DNA of 64,000 nt from an uncultured Ruminococcus sp. (GCA_902792115.1 CADAYJ010000001.1:23214-87213), one strand, 5' to 3'. Counted from the stretch's first letter, positions 7,410-16,261 are shown. A program made the numbers and translations. The notes: generated by a model not told the origin, from the sequence alone.

Positions 7410-8753
7410 ATGAAAAATTTACCGGAAGATTTTTTGCGTCAAATGCGCGGGCTGCTCACAGACGAGGAGCTTCAGCGGTATGTCGCTGCGTTTCATGACG
7501 ACTTTTACAGAGGTATCCGCATAAACACACTCAAATGCTCCGCCGAAAAGGCGAAGGAGCTTCTGCCCTTTGAGCTTTCACCCGCGCCGTTTTGCGAAAA
7601 CGGCTTTTACATTCCGTTTGAAACGAAGGGGCTGGGGCTGCACCCTCTGCACCACGCCGGAGCATTTTACGCACAGGAGCCGAGCGCGATGTCAGCCGTG
7701 ACGGTGCTATCGGCCGAGCCGGGCGACCGTGTGCTCGACCTGTGCGCCGCGCCGGGAGGCAAGTCCACGCAGATCGCGGCGCAGCTCGGCGGAAAAGGTC
7801 TGCTCTGGAGCAACGAGATCATCAAAAGCCGTGCGAATATCCTGCTTTCAAATATCGAGCGCATGGGCATCGCGAACGCCGTCGTTTCGAGCTGCCGCCC
7901 CGACAGGCTGTGCGAGGCGCTTTCGGGGTACTTTGACAAGGTACTTGTGGACGCGCCGTGCTCCGGCGAAGGAATGTTTCGCCGCGACGATGCCGCTGTA
8001 TCGGAGTGGTCTGCGGAGCACTCTCACGCCTGCGCCGAACGACAGCTTGCGATACTGAACAGCGCTGCCGAGGCTCTCTGCGAGGGCGGTACGCTCGTAT
8101 ATTCGACCTGTACGTTCTCCCGAGAGGAGAACGAGGGCGTTATAGAGCGCTTTCTCGATTCCCACAAGGATTTCGAGCCGGAAGACTGCGGCGTCAGCTT
8201 CGGGCGGCGCGCGCTCGGATTTGCCGTGAGGATCCTTCCGGAGGACGGCGGCGAGGGGCATTTTGCGGCAAAGCTGCGAAAGAAGGGCGAGCGTCTCCCC
8301 CGCTCCGGCAGCGGCTTTCACGCCGTCAGAACGCCGGAGGTCAAGGAGGCTGAGCGCCTTTACGACGAGCTGCTTGTCGGCCGCCCGTTCGGCGAAAGAT
8401 TTGAGTCCGCAGGAGACAAGCTGCTTCTGCTGCCGGAGGAGGATATCCCGGCGCTTCACGGGCTGGGCATACTCAGAGCCGGGCTGCTCTTCGGCGAGAT
8501 CAAGAAAAACCGCATCGAGCCGTGCCACGCGCTATTCATGGCGGCAAAGCCGGAGCAGCTAAAGCAGTGCGTCGCGCTGAAGCTGAGCGACGAGCGCCTT
8601 GGGCGTTTCCTTCGCGGAGAGGAGATCGAAGCCGACAGCTCGCTGCGCGGCTTCACCGCCGTCCTCACCGAGGGCATTACAACGGGCTTCGGCAAAGCTG
8701 TAAACGGCACTCTTAAAAACAGATATCCGAAGGGACTGCGAAACTGCGTCTGA
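7410..8753 (+). CDS. rsmF: RsmF/RsmB-type rRNA (cytosine-C5) methyltransferase
   Basis: An S-adenosylmethionine-dependent m5C RNA methyltransferase of the NOL1/NOP2/Sun family, 447 residues from ATG 7410. Motif I is LDLCAAPGGKSTQIA (about 110-124). The two conserved cysteines lie in DAPCSGEGMF (about 181) and YSTCTFSREENEG (about 230). The C-terminal third matches the PUA-like and RsmF-specific region. The upstream part of the open frame (from 7236) lacks a ribosome site and overlaps the small minus-strand gene, so I excluded it. The symbol is by similarity; exact target cytosine unknown. Confidence 0.85.
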   Translation: MKNLPEDFLRQMRGLLTDEELQRYVAAFHDDFYRGIRINTLKCSAEKAKELLPFELSPAPFCENGFYIPFETKGLGLHPLHHAGAFYAQEPSAMSAVTVLSAEPGDRVLDLCAAPGGKSTQIAAQLGGKGLLWSNEIIKSRANILLSNIERMGIANAVVSSCRPDRLCEALSGYFDKVLVDAPCSGEGMFRRDDAAVSEWSAEHSHACAERQLAILNSAAEALCEGGTLVYSTCTFSREENEGVIERFLDSHKDFEPEDCGVSFGRRALGFAVRILPEDGGEGHFAAKLRKKGERLPRSGSGFHAVRTPEVKEAERLYDELLVGRPFGERFESAGDKLLLLPEEDIPALHGLGILRAGLLFGEIKKNRIEPCHALFMAAKPEQLKQCVALKLSDERLGRFLRGEEIEADSSLRGFTAVLTEGITTGFGKAVNGTLKNRYPKGLRNCV

Positions 8754-8806
8754 CAGATGCGCATCAGACAGCTCAGGCTCTCCGCACAAAAGATCGGAGG
8801 TATTTG

Positions 8807-9673
8807 ATGGATAGATTATCCGATATTGGAACGATAAAAAGCATACTTTCGCGCCACGGTTTTTCATTTTCAAAGGCGCTGGGGCAGAATTTCCTTGTAA
8901 ATCCGAACGTCTGCCCCGAGATGGCCCGGCTTTCGGGCGCCGGAGAGGGCGTCGGAGTGATCGAAATCGGCCCCGGGATCGGCGTGCTTACGGCGGAGCT
9001 TGCAAAACTCGCCGACAAGGTCGTGTCGATCGAGCTTGACAAGCGGCTGCTGCCCGTTCTCGACGAGACGCTCGCCGGGTTTGACAACGTGACGATCGTA
9101 AACGGCGACGTGATGGAGGTCGATCTGCGAAAGCTGATCGAGGAGGAATTCGAGGAGCTTGACGTCGTCGTCTGCGCGAATCTGCCGTATTACATCACCT
9201 CGCCCGTCATAATGAAGCTGCTTGAGGAGCGCCTGCCGATCCGCTCGATAACCGTCATGGTGCAGAAGGAGGCGGCGCAGCGCATCACGGCTCCGCTCGG
9301 AACACGCGCAGCCGGCGCGGTCACGGCGTCCGTAAGCTACTACGCCGAGGCGAAGACGCTCTTCAAGGTCTCCGCCGGCAGCTTTATGCCGCCGCCGAAG
9401 GTGGACTCCGCCGTGATCAGGCTCGATATCCGCCCGCAGCCGCCCGTATCCGTTTCGGACGAAGCTCTGATGTTCTCCGTGATACGCGCGTCTTTCGCAC
9501 AGCGCAGGAAAACGATCCTCAATTCGCTTTCAAACTCTCTGCACCTTGGCAAAGGCGACGTCTCCGCGGCGCTTGAAAAAGCCGGAGTCTCCCCGACTGC
9601 GCGCGCCGAACAGCTCACACTCGGCGAATTCGCCGCCGTCGCAAACGCGCTGCACGAGAACAACGGGAAATAA
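8807..9673 (+). CDS. rsmA: 16S rRNA A1518/A1519 dimethyltransferase (KsgA)
   Basis: Dimethylates two adjacent adenines in the 3' hairpin of 16S rRNA during 30S maturation. Start at ATG 8807, six bases after CGGAGG (8795-8800); a TTG at 8804 is too close. Motifs: KALGQNFLVNPN (substrate end), EIGPGIGVLTAEL (SAM loop) and NLPYYITSPVIMKLLE (the NLPY catalytic motif). The length of 288 residues is normal. It follows the m5C methyltransferase by 53 bp and is closed by a terminator at 9679-9705. Confidence 0.95.
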   Translation: MDRLSDIGTIKSILSRHGFSFSKALGQNFLVNPNVCPEMARLSGAGEGVGVIEIGPGIGVLTAELAKLADKVVSIELDKRLLPVLDETLAGFDNVTIVNGDVMEVDLRKLIEEEFEELDVVVCANLPYYITSPVIMKLLEERLPIRSITVMVQKEAAQRITAPLGTRAAGAVTASVSYYAEAKTLFKVSAGSFMPPPKVDSAVIRLDIRPQPPVSVSDEALMFSVIRASFAQRRKTILNSLSNSLHLGKGDVSAALEKAGVSPTARAEQLTLGEFAAVANALHENNGK

Positions 9674-9678
9674 AATAG

Positions 9679-9705
9679 ACGGAGGCTCTTGTCATAAGCC
9701 TCCGT
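9679..9705 (+). terminator. Terminator of rsmA, overlapped by the next promoter
   Basis: ACGGAGGCT (9679-9687) pairs with AGCCTCCGT (9697-9705), then TTGTTGT. The -35 box of the following promoter lies inside the loop. Confidence 0.7.
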
Positions 9706-9717
9706 TTGTTGTATAAT
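9689..9717 (+). promoter_or_regulatory. Promoter of the toxin-antitoxin operon
   Basis: TTGTCA (9689-9694), 17 bp, then TATAAT (9712-9717). Initiation is expected about 40 bp before the small membrane protein gene. Confidence 0.8.
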
Positions 9718-9762
9718 ATTAAGGGCGTTTACGCTCTCATAATTACGAAAGGTAGTGTCTTA

Positions 9763-9942
9763 ATGAAGAAGAATTATATCATCTCGCTCGTTCTGCTTGT
9801 GATCTGCTTCGGCCTCACGATCACGGCGATCGTTTTTAACGTGCGCGAAGATGTTGAAATGACTACTTATATCGCGATGGGCGCGTCCGGCGTGGCATTT
9901 ATGTCGTGCCTGTTCGGGCTTGGAAGCTGGAAGGAAAAGTAA
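9763..9942 (+). CDS. Small two-segment membrane protein, 59 residues
   Basis: Start at ATG 9763 with AAAGGTAG upstream. Residues 5-26 are hydrophobic (IISLVLLVICFGLTITAIVF) and residues 35-52 form a second hydrophobic stretch. A short charged linker with Arg, Glu and Asp lies between them, so a helical hairpin in the membrane is predicted. The stop TAA overlaps the antitoxin start by one base, which implies translational coupling. I do not recognise the family; it is probably the first gene of the TA operon. Confidence 0.75.
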   Translation: MKKNYIISLVLLVICFGLTITAIVFNVREDVEMTTYIAMGASGVAFMSCLFGLGSWKEK

Positions 9943-10265
9943 TGGGCAAGATCAGAAGTGCAATCGAAAATACAGTCTCGATCTCCCTTCTCAACAAGGG
10001 CTATGCGGGGCAGATCTTCGACGAGGTGCGCGCCTCGGGTACGAAGGTCGTAATAAAAAACAACGTGCCGGAGTGCGTGCTGATGGCTCCGGACGAGTAT
10101 CTTTCACTGCTCGACGAGCTTAACGAGATGCGCGCCGTCGCGGCGGCAGCTCTGCGTCTCGACGGCGTGAATCCGAAAACGCTGCTCACGCACGAGGAGT
10201 TCTCCCAGAGAACGAATGCGCCGTCTTTGATGGAGCAGCTTCTTGTGGGGGTGGATTTTGAATGA
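9942..10265 (+). CDS. Antitoxin, Phd/YefM-like
   Basis: 107 residues. The N-terminal half (SISLLNKGYAGQIFDEVRAS, then VIKNNVPECVLMAPDEYLSL) matches the Phd/YefM fold that binds DNA and represses its own operon. The C-terminal half, with LTHEEFSQRT, would wrap the toxin. It overlaps the preceding gene by 1 base and the toxin gene by 4 bases, the usual arrangement for type II modules. Confidence 0.85.
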   Translation: MGKIRSAIENTVSISLLNKGYAGQIFDEVRASGTKVVIKNNVPECVLMAPDEYLSLLDELNEMRAVAAAALRLDGVNPKTLLTHEEFSQRTNAPSLMEQLLVGVDFE

Positions 10266-10558
10266 CGATCAAGGTACGTTACCTGCGCGAATTCGCGTCC
10301 GATATGGAGTCATTTTCGGAGCACGACAGAGCGCTGATCCGCGCGGCGATCATCAAGCTGCGTGAAAACCCGTTCAAGCGCTCGGAGGGCGGCTATGGAA
10401 AGGCGGCTGCCGAAAGCGGCAGCGAGAGCCTTCTCTCCGTCAAGATCGCCGCAGCCGATATCCGCATCGTTTACAAGCTGATCAGAAGCAGGGACGGCGA
10501 GAGCGCGCTCGTTATCTTCGCGTCCGCCGTGAACGATGCGTCTCCGCGTTCCCTTTGA
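10262..10558 (+). CDS. Toxin, RelE/ParE family
   Basis: 98 residues starting with an ATG that overlaps the antitoxin stop (ATGA). The pattern of two N-terminal helices (REFASDMESFSEHDRALIRA, IIKLRENPFKR) followed by strands (LLSVKIAAADIRIVYKLI, ALVIFASAV) fits the RelE/ParE fold. The central Arg in ADIRIVY matches the family core. Whether it cleaves mRNA on the ribosome (RelE) or inhibits gyrase (ParE) cannot be told from sequence alone. Confidence 0.85.
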   Translation: MTIKVRYLREFASDMESFSEHDRALIRAAIIKLRENPFKRSEGGYGKAAAESGSESLLSVKIAAADIRIVYKLIRSRDGESALVIFASAVNDASPRSL

Positions 10559-10580
10559 GTTTGAAAAGGAGTGACTTTTT

Positions 10581-11081
10581 ATGAAGGAGCTTCGTTTGGC
10601 CGGCGTTATCAGGGAATCAATCGTGGACGGTCCGGGGCTTAGAATGACAGTCTTCACGCAGGGCTGTCCGCACAACTGCGAGGGCTGCCACAACCCTCAG
10701 ACTCACGACTTCAACGGCGGCTACATCAGCCACCCGGAAAACATTCTAAAGGCGATCGACTCCGATCCGCTTCTGCGCGGCGTCACGTTTTCGGGCGGAG
10801 AGCCGTTCATGCAGCCGGCGGCGCTTGCCGAGCTTGCGCGGGAGATACACGCGCGCGGGCTTGACATCATTACATACACCGGCTTTACGTACGAGCAGCT
10901 TTTGAAGGGAAACGATCCCGCGCGAATGGCGCTGCTCAGGGAAACGGACTACCTCATCGACGGTCCCTTTGAAATCGGCAAGCGTTCGCTCGACCTGCAG
11001 TTCCGCGGCTCTTCAAATCAGCGGATCATAGACGTCAGAGCGTCGCTGGAGTCCGGGAAGGTCGTGGAGAAGGTTTTCTGA
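10581..11081 (+). CDS. nrdG: Anaerobic ribonucleotide reductase activating protein NrdG
   Basis: A radical SAM enzyme that installs the glycyl radical in NrdD, 166 residues. The cluster motif is GCPHNCEGCH, with Cys at 29, 33 and 36. IVDGPGLRMTVFTQGC precedes it and TFSGGEPFMQP (SAM contact) follows near residue 74. AAAGGAGTGA gives a strong ribosome site. NrdD itself is not in the window, so the pair is split. The gene is 22 bp after the toxin gene and could be read from the same promoter. A terminator follows. Confidence 0.92.
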   Translation: MKELRLAGVIRESIVDGPGLRMTVFTQGCPHNCEGCHNPQTHDFNGGYISHPENILKAIDSDPLLRGVTFSGGEPFMQPAALAELAREIHARGLDIITYTGFTYEQLLKGNDPARMALLRETDYLIDGPFEIGKRSLDLQFRGSSNQRIIDVRASLESGKVVEKVF

Positions 11082-11098
11082 AAGCAAAAAGCAACCTA

Positions 11099-11127
11099 GC
11101 CGCAGCGGAGCAGCTGCGGCATTTTTT
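11099..11127 (+). terminator. Intrinsic terminator after nrdG
   Basis: GCCGCAG (11099-11105) pairs with CTGCGGC (11114-11120), then ATTTTTT. Confidence 0.85.
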
Positions 11128-11145
11128 CCAGGTAGGAGGATCATC

Positions 11146-12516
11146 ATGGCAAAGGCAAAAAGCGCATACGTCTGCACCGAATGCGGCTATTCGTCGCCGA
11201 AATGGTACGGCAAGTGCCCCGGCTGCGGCGAATGGAACACGATGGAGGAGGAAATAGTCGCGCCGGCTGCAAGGGATACGAAGCAGGCAGCGCGTCCGTC
11301 CTCGACGTACAGCTCACCCGTGGGGCTGAACAGCATCGACACGACGGACGAGGTGCGGTACAAAACGGGCATCGGCGAGCTTGACAACGTCCTCGGCGGC
11401 GGCATCGTCAAAGGCTCGCTCGTGCTTATCGGCGGCGATCCCGGAATTGGCAAATCTACGATCCTTCTGCAGGTCTGCCAGAATCTTGCAGGCTCGCTCT
11501 CGATACTGTACGTCTCCGGCGAGGAATCGCGAAGGCAGATCAAGCTGCGCGCAAACCGTCTCGGCGTGACGAACGATTTTCTGATACTGACGGAGACGGA
11601 CGTCGAGGTCGTTTCGGAGCATATCAAGAGTGAGAAGCCCGATCTCGTTATCATCGACTCAATACAGACGATGAATCTCACGCAGCTCAGCTCGTCACCC
11701 GGAAGCGTGACGCAGGTGCGCGAATGCACCAATCTGCTGATGCGTACGGCGAAATCTCTTGAGATACCGATACTCGTCGTCGGTCACGTCAACAAGGACG
11801 GCGCTATCGCCGGTCCGAAGGTGCTTGAACACATCGTTGACGCGGTGCTGTATTTCGAGGGCGACCGCCAGCTCTCTTACCGCATTCTCCGCGCCGTCAA
11901 GAACCGTTTCGGCTCCACGAACGAGATCGGCGTTTTTGAGATGACGGACAAGGGGCTTTGCGAGGTCATCAATCCGTCGATGGTATTCCTCTCGGGCCGT
12001 CCCAAGGGCGTTTCCGGAACGTGCGTAACGTGCATAATGGAGGGCAGCCGGCCTATCCTCGCCGAGGTTCAGGCGCTCGCAGCAAATTCCGGCTATGGAA
12101 CGGCGCGCCGCATGGCGACGGGCTTCGATTACAACAGAATGAATCTGCTCATCGCCGTGCTTGAAAAGAAGGGCGGCTACTACTTCGCCGGAGCCGATAC
12201 GTATGTGAATGTTGTCGGCGGATTCAAGCTCGACGAACGCGCCGCCGATCTCTGCGTTGCGCTTGCGCTCGTAAGCAGCCTTAAGGACGTCACTGTTCCG
12301 GACGACGTGATAATCATCGGAGAGGTAGGTCTCGCCGGTGAGATACGCTCCGTCTCGCAGCTTTCAAAGCGCGTCAACGAGGCTTCGCGCCTCGGCTTCA
12401 AGCGCTGCATCGTTCCGTATTACAGTCTGAAAAGCATCTCCGGGGAGTCCGCCGCCGGAATGGAGATAATCGGAGTGAAGTCGATCAGGCAGGCCGTTGA
12501 AGCGGCTGTGAACTAA
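11146..12516 (+). CDS. radA: DNA repair protein RadA
   Basis: A RecA-like branch-migration ATPase of 456 residues, preceded by GTAGGAGGATC. An N-terminal C4 zinc finger (CTECG...CPGCGEW), Walker A GGDPGIGKST near residue 100, Walker B LVIIDSIQTM, the RadA-specific KNRFGSTNEIGVFEM near 255 and a C-terminal Lon-like domain (IIGEVGLAGEIRSVSQ) all lie in the expected order. Full length. It stands alone between two terminators. Confidence 0.95.
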   Translation: MAKAKSAYVCTECGYSSPKWYGKCPGCGEWNTMEEEIVAPAARDTKQAARPSSTYSSPVGLNSIDTTDEVRYKTGIGELDNVLGGGIVKGSLVLIGGDPGIGKSTILLQVCQNLAGSLSILYVSGEESRRQIKLRANRLGVTNDFLILTETDVEVVSEHIKSEKPDLVIIDSIQTMNLTQLSSSPGSVTQVRECTNLLMRTAKSLEIPILVVGHVNKDGAIAGPKVLEHIVDAVLYFEGDRQLSYRILRAVKNRFGSTNEIGVFEMTDKGLCEVINPSMVFLSGRPKGVSGTCVTCIMEGSRPILAEVQALAANSGYGTARRMATGFDYNRMNLLIAVLEKKGGYYFAGADTYVNVVGGFKLDERAADLCVALALVSSLKDVTVPDDVIIIGEVGLAGEIRSVSQLSKRVNEASRLGFKRCIVPYYSLKSISGESAAGMEIIGVKSIRQAVEAAVN

Positions 12517-12539
12517 GCCCGGTATACATAAACAAAAGC

Positions 12540-12572
12540 GCTGCCCCCGATACTCTGTGTACCGGGGGCAGC
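12540..12572. terminator. Bidirectional hairpin between radA and a convergent gene
   Basis: GCTGCCCCCG (12540-12549) pairs with CGGGGGCAGC (12563-12572). Read leftward it is followed by GCTTTTGTTT, so it serves the minus-strand gene best. It may also end radA. Confidence 0.65.
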
Positions 12573-12607
12573 TTCTATGAAAGGAGAAACATGAGAAAAA
12601 ATCAATA

Positions 12608-13579
12608 TTATCCGATATAATCGCCCTGGTTGGGGTTCGGCGCCGTCTGCGGAGCCGGAGCAAAAGCCTCGTTGCAGGCCTTGCGGTAGAGCTTATCATA
12701 GACCTTGGAATACTTGCACATATTCTCATATTCTTCTGCATTGTAATCTGCGTACTGAGCTTCCTCGAAGAAGGCGTCGAGCGTTCTGACAGTGAGGTTG
12801 GTGTCGAGAACGACCTTTGCCGCCATACAAACGAGATAACCGACTACTATGCCTGCAAGTGCGCCGGCGAACGAACCTGACGCAGGAGCGCAGGAAGCCG
12901 CAACGAGCACAAATATCATCGAGAAGCCGAGCGTCATGCCGACGATAATATAGATCGCGAGAAGAAGGACGTTCTGGAAAATTCTCTTCCACGAATCCCA
13001 GTATACAGCGATTCCGTCTGCGGCACTCGTGTAGAGCGTTTTGCCGTCGCGCCAGAAGGTGTAGCAAAGAATGAGATCGTAAGTAAAGCTGAGAGAATGA
13101 CCGATCACAAACTGGCAGAAGCGGATCAGCTGACCGAGAACGGGAACTTTGAGCCTGTTTTCGGCAAAGGTGTTGAGCTGCATCTGAAGCTGCTGGATCG
13201 AACGCATTACGCTCATCTTATACGTGAGGTACTCGATGCCGGACGGGAAACGATAATCCACGCTCTCCTTCGCGAGCGCGCCCATATCCTCGGGGATCAT
13301 ATTGACCGAGACGGCGTCTGTGATAACAGCCATCTGACCGGCGCGGAACCTGTATCCGACAAAGAAATTGATCGCAAAGAACACAGCGGCAGTGATGATG
13401 AGCCATATCAGAGTGGAGATGATACCCATTTTTGAGTCTGCATCTCCCTTCGTCACAATGCCGGTGATGATCTTTAGGGTGATGAGCGAAATGATCGCCG
13501 TCACAAGCGGTACCGCCATTCTCAGAATGACGAACTTTAGCGTCTTAGAAAAAATTTGGCTTGGAGATAATTTATCCAT
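12608..13579 (-). CDS. Multi-pass membrane protein, unknown function
   Basis: 323 residues with GGAGGG upstream of ATG 13579. Hydrophobic segments at about 18-44, 52-76 and 210-265 suggest four or more membrane helices. Between them, about residues 85-200 form a mostly polar stretch including a region (MRSIQQLQMQLNTFAENRL) with coiled-coil character. The C-terminal 50 residues are Tyr/Glu-rich, then Pro/Ala-rich, and likely cytoplasmic. I do not recognise a family. It appears monocistronic, with a promoter candidate at 13652-13657 and a terminator at its 3' end. Confidence 0.75.
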   Translation of the reverse strand: MDKLSPSQIFSKTLKFVILRMAVPLVTAIISLITLKIITGIVTKGDADSKMGIISTLIWLIITAAVFFAINFFVGYRFRAGQMAVITDAVSVNMIPEDMGALAKESVDYRFPSGIEYLTYKMSVMRSIQQLQMQLNTFAENRLKVPVLGQLIRFCQFVIGHSLSFTYDLILCYTFWRDGKTLYTSAADGIAVYWDSWKRIFQNVLLLAIYIIVGMTLGFSMIFVLVAASCAPASGSFAGALAGIVVGYLVCMAAKVVLDTNLTVRTLDAFFEEAQYADYNAEEYENMCKYSKVYDKLYRKACNEAFAPAPQTAPNPNQGDYIG

Positions 13580-13919
13580 TTACTTGCCCTCCGAATTCTG
13601 ATTTTTTCACAGCGCGCGTACGTACATACAGCGCCTGAAAACCTCCACTGTATTATACCATATTATTTGCATAAAAGTAAATATGATTTTTTAAATTTTA
13701 TTAATAAATATTATTGAAACAACAAGGTCTGAGGCGTCTATGCACCCGAAGAAAACGATGTTTTCCGGTGAATATCGGCTGAAAAATCGCCATTTTACGC
13801 AGATTTCCGCCTTTATCCGCCGATGCGCCGGCAGTGTGTTCAACAATTTGTACAAAAATTTCCGCGAATTTTCTACTTCCGCCTTTTCCGCTCACTTTTG
13901 TTCCCGGCTGCAAATCAGA
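13580..13919. other. AT-rich intergenic stretch
   Basis: It holds an extended -10 (TGG-TATAAT, minus strand 13657-13652) suited to the leftward membrane-protein gene, and otherwise no supported gene. A 70-codon open frame on the minus strand (13701-13913) has no ribosome site and I do not call it. Confidence 0.5.
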
Positions 13920-13948
13920 TAGACTTTTCGCCGCTTATATGATATAAT
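13920..13948 (+). promoter_or_regulatory. Promoter of the CPBP-like gene
   Basis: TAGACT (13920-13925), 17 bp, TATAAT (13943-13948). It would give a leader of roughly 80 nt. Confidence 0.7.
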
Positions 13949-14036
13949 GGTTGATAAACAAACGATGAAAACGGCAGTCCTCACAACTCTTCCGCTTCCT
14001 TCGACGCGCCGTTACAAAACATCACAGAGGTGCAAA

Positions 14037-14705
14037 ATGAGCAAGGTCAAAAGAACGCTCGGCCCTGCCCCGTGTTTTTTGCTGGGGCTTGTGGGGCTGC
14101 TCGGGCTTCACTCGGAATTCGCGATCATTGCGGTCGAGGAGTTCCTTTTTTCAAAGAAATACAACAAATTCTCCATTACGGAGAGCGTGACTCACTGGAT
14201 AGTCGTATTCTTCCTCTGGGGGCTGCTTGCGCTCGTGCTGTACTACATCGCGGCGCGAGTGTACGGCTACGACCTCATCAAGAAATCAAACAAGCCGTCC
14301 GTGAGGGGGCTTGTGATCGCGCTGCTGCTGCTGTCGTCGTCGATCGGCGTCAAGTACATTCTGCTCGGCAGCTGGCAGATGGTGTTGGATTTCAAGCAGC
14401 AGGGGTGGTTCCAGTTCATTTTTCTGTATCTGTACCACCTGTTTGAGGCGGCGCTGCTGCTTCTGAGCGCGGCGTTCTTCCAGGAGGGCTGCGAAAAGCT
14501 CACAAAGATCCGAAACGAGCATATCCCGTGGGGCGGCTTAATCCTCGCTCTGACGTGGGGGCTTTCCCACTTCATCACGACCGGCAGCGTGACCACGGCG
14601 CTCTTTTACACCGCCGTCGCGTTTTTCATCGGCAGCGCATACCTCGCCGCCAGGAAGAACCTGTATTTCGCCTACCTGTTCTCGGTCGTGCTGATCGCAG
14701 TTTAA
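14037..14705 (+). CDS. Membrane protein, CPBP (CAAX protease-like) candidate
   Basis: 222 residues from ATG 14037, chosen for AGAGGTG upstream; an in-frame ATG at 13947 lies on the -10 box. About six hydrophobic helices are visible. The last part has EAALLLLSAAFFQEGCEKL, then TWGLSHFITT and FFIGSAYLAARKN, which recalls the E...E, F/H and H boxes of CPBP membrane proteases. The EExxxR box is not intact, so catalytic activity is doubtful. It has its own promoter and ends at a shared terminator. Confidence 0.6.
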   Translation: MSKVKRTLGPAPCFLLGLVGLLGLHSEFAIIAVEEFLFSKKYNKFSITESVTHWIVVFFLWGLLALVLYYIAARVYGYDLIKKSNKPSVRGLVIALLLLSSSIGVKYILLGSWQMVLDFKQQGWFQFIFLYLYHLFEAALLLLSAAFFQEGCEKLTKIRNEHIPWGGLILALTWGLSHFITTGSVTTALFYTAVAFFIGSAYLAARKNLYFAYLFSVVLIAV

Positions 14706-14737
14706 ATCACGAAACGCTTCCGCAATTCTTATTAAAA

Positions 14738-14764
14738 ACGGGCTGCCCTCGCAGCCCGTCTTTT
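14738..14764. terminator. Bidirectional terminator (end of the aro train and of the CPBP-like gene)
   Basis: ACGGGCTGC (14738-14746) pairs with GCAGCCCGT (14751-14759). On the plus strand CTTTT follows. On the minus strand TTTTTAAT follows, directly after the lipid kinase gene that ends at 14763. Confidence 0.85.
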
Positions 14765-15656
14765 ACACGATAATTCTGTACGCTCCGGGGATCACTTCGA
14801 TCTCCGTTTTTTTGTGGCTTCCTCCGTCCTCACCGTCGGTCGTCCATTTGATCTCCTCCGTCGAGGTGAACGTCACGCGCTTCGTCGTGAACTTGACGAT
14901 GTTCGGGCAGTCGAGATCCTGCGTCACGATCGCCGAGAGGATCGACTGCATCTCCGACGGCGACGTTGGATTTCTGATCAGGACGCATTCGAGAAGACCG
15001 TCGTTGAGAAGCGGCTCGTACTCGAAGCGGTTCTTCATGCCGCCGATCGACGTCGTATTCGAGACGAAGCCGACGATGAAATCGTCCTCAAGCGTAAGCT
15101 CCTCGCTGTCTACCAGAATATGGTAGTAAGAATAGTTTTTCAGGCGCTTGATCGCCTCGATGATGTACGCGGCGTGACCTAACCTGTTCTTCATCTCCTG
15201 CGGCGTCTCGTAGGAGACGTCCGTAAATATGCCGAAGGCGCTGATGTAAAGATACGGCTTTCCGTTGAATCGGCCGCAGTCGCAGGCGATCGGCTTGCCC
15301 TTTACGACGGTCTGTGCCGCCTGCGTTATCTCGAACGGGATCTCCAGACTCGCGCCGAAGTCGTTTGTCGAGCCGCAGGGAATGTAGCCGAGCGTCACAC
15401 GGTCGCCGGAGGGCAGCGTTACGATTCCCTGTATCGCCTCGCTGAGAGTGCCGTCGCCGCCGCAGACGACGATAACGTCGAACTCCTTCGAGCGCTCTGC
15501 TACGACCTCGCCGCAGTCGCCGCGCTTCTGAGTCGGGTAGACGGTGACGTCGTAGCCGCCTTTTACAAAAATATCGACGACCTGCCAAAGCTCCTGCCGT
15601 ATCGTCGATTTTCCGGACGACGGGTTAAAAATGATAAGCAGCTTTTTCTTGTTCAT
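14763..15656 (-). CDS. Diacylglycerol/lipid kinase, YegS/BmrU family
   Basis: 297 residues. IIFNPSSGKSTI near the N terminus and VVCGGDGTLSEA near residue 64 are the ATP-binding motifs of the DAG kinase catalytic domain; IPCGSTNDFG follows near 93. The C-terminal beta-sandwich includes FVSNTTSIGG. Family members phosphorylate diacylglycerol or related lipids at the membrane. It is the last gene of the leftward train, 23 bp after the third paralogous membrane protein. Confidence 0.9.
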   Translation of the reverse strand: MNKKKLLIIFNPSSGKSTIRQELWQVVDIFVKGGYDVTVYPTQKRGDCGEVVAERSKEFDVIVVCGGDGTLSEAIQGIVTLPSGDRVTLGYIPCGSTNDFGASLEIPFEITQAAQTVVKGKPIACDCGRFNGKPYLYISAFGIFTDVSYETPQEMKNRLGHAAYIIEAIKRLKNYSYYHILVDSEELTLEDDFIVGFVSNTTSIGGMKNRFEYEPLLNDGLLECVLIRNPTSPSEMQSILSAIVTQDLDCPNIVKFTTKRVTFTSTEEIKWTTDGEDGGSHKKTEIEVIPGAYRIIV

Positions 15657-15679
15657 TGTAAAGACCTCTTTGATTTTTG

Positions 15680-16234
15680 TCAGTTTCCGTATGTGAGCTT
15701 CGGGTTCTTTGAAGTCATGTAAGATATCACGCCCTGCATTTCAGCATCATTGAATATCTTTTGAGGGATCGTGCAAAGCACGAGCTTTTTTCCGCTTCCC
15801 GTATTGCGGATATAAACGCTGGAGCTCATTTTCCTGCCTCTGTATGTGTTCGTCATGTAGTATATCCTGTCAAAGTCGGTATACGCAACAATATTCCCCG
15901 AATCCTTCGGTATTATGAATTTGTCTCCGAGAATAACCGTACCGCGAAAGGCGCGCCCTGCCTTTTGAAAATCGTTTACGAGTATGCGTGCGTCGGCGCT
16001 TTCGAGCAGCTCGCTTATGCGCTTATTGAGACGGATATTAAAAACCAGCATTCTCACAAGCGTAAATATGCCCATGCCGAACATAAATACTGCCATAATA
16101 ATCTTAAAGGTCAAGAGGTACGGCATACACAAAAAGAACACGCCGACGGCGCACAAAAAGGCGGCGACCAATATGTGCCACGGCGGCACGCCCGCAAATT
16201 TGCAGATCTGTTTTTTCTCTTCGCTGTAATCCAT
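15680..16234 (-). CDS. Membrane protein, paralog 3 of a tandem trio
   Basis: 184 residues. Two hydrophobic segments sit near the N terminus (about 17-36 and 40-62), followed by a soluble domain. That domain has the motif shared with the two neighbours: a LVNDFQKAGRAF block, then GTVILGDKFIIPKDSGNIVAY and a final Tyr/Arg-rich strand. The domain looks beta-rich and PH-like (YcxB/PH-type) by pattern, but I cannot assign a family. Spacing to paralog 2 is 27 bp. Confidence 0.75.
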   Translation of the reverse strand: MDYSEEKKQICKFAGVPPWHILVAAFLCAVGVFFLCMPYLLTFKIIMAVFMFGMGIFTLVRMLVFNIRLNKRISELLESADARILVNDFQKAGRAFRGTVILGDKFIIPKDSGNIVAYTDFDRIYYMTNTYRGRKMSSSVYIRNTGSGKKLVLCTIPQKIFNDAEMQGVISYMTSKNPKLTYGN

Positions 16235-16261
16235 TTACGGTCTCCCCCTTACATCACGTTA

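Noticed and set aside
12591..12620. A 9-codon frame with AAGGAG upstream after the radA terminator
   Set aside because: Too short, overlaps the 3' end of the convergent gene, and most likely a chance match.
13701..13913. A 70-codon minus-strand frame in the intergenic region
   Set aside because: No ribosome site and composition like the surrounding non-coding DNA.
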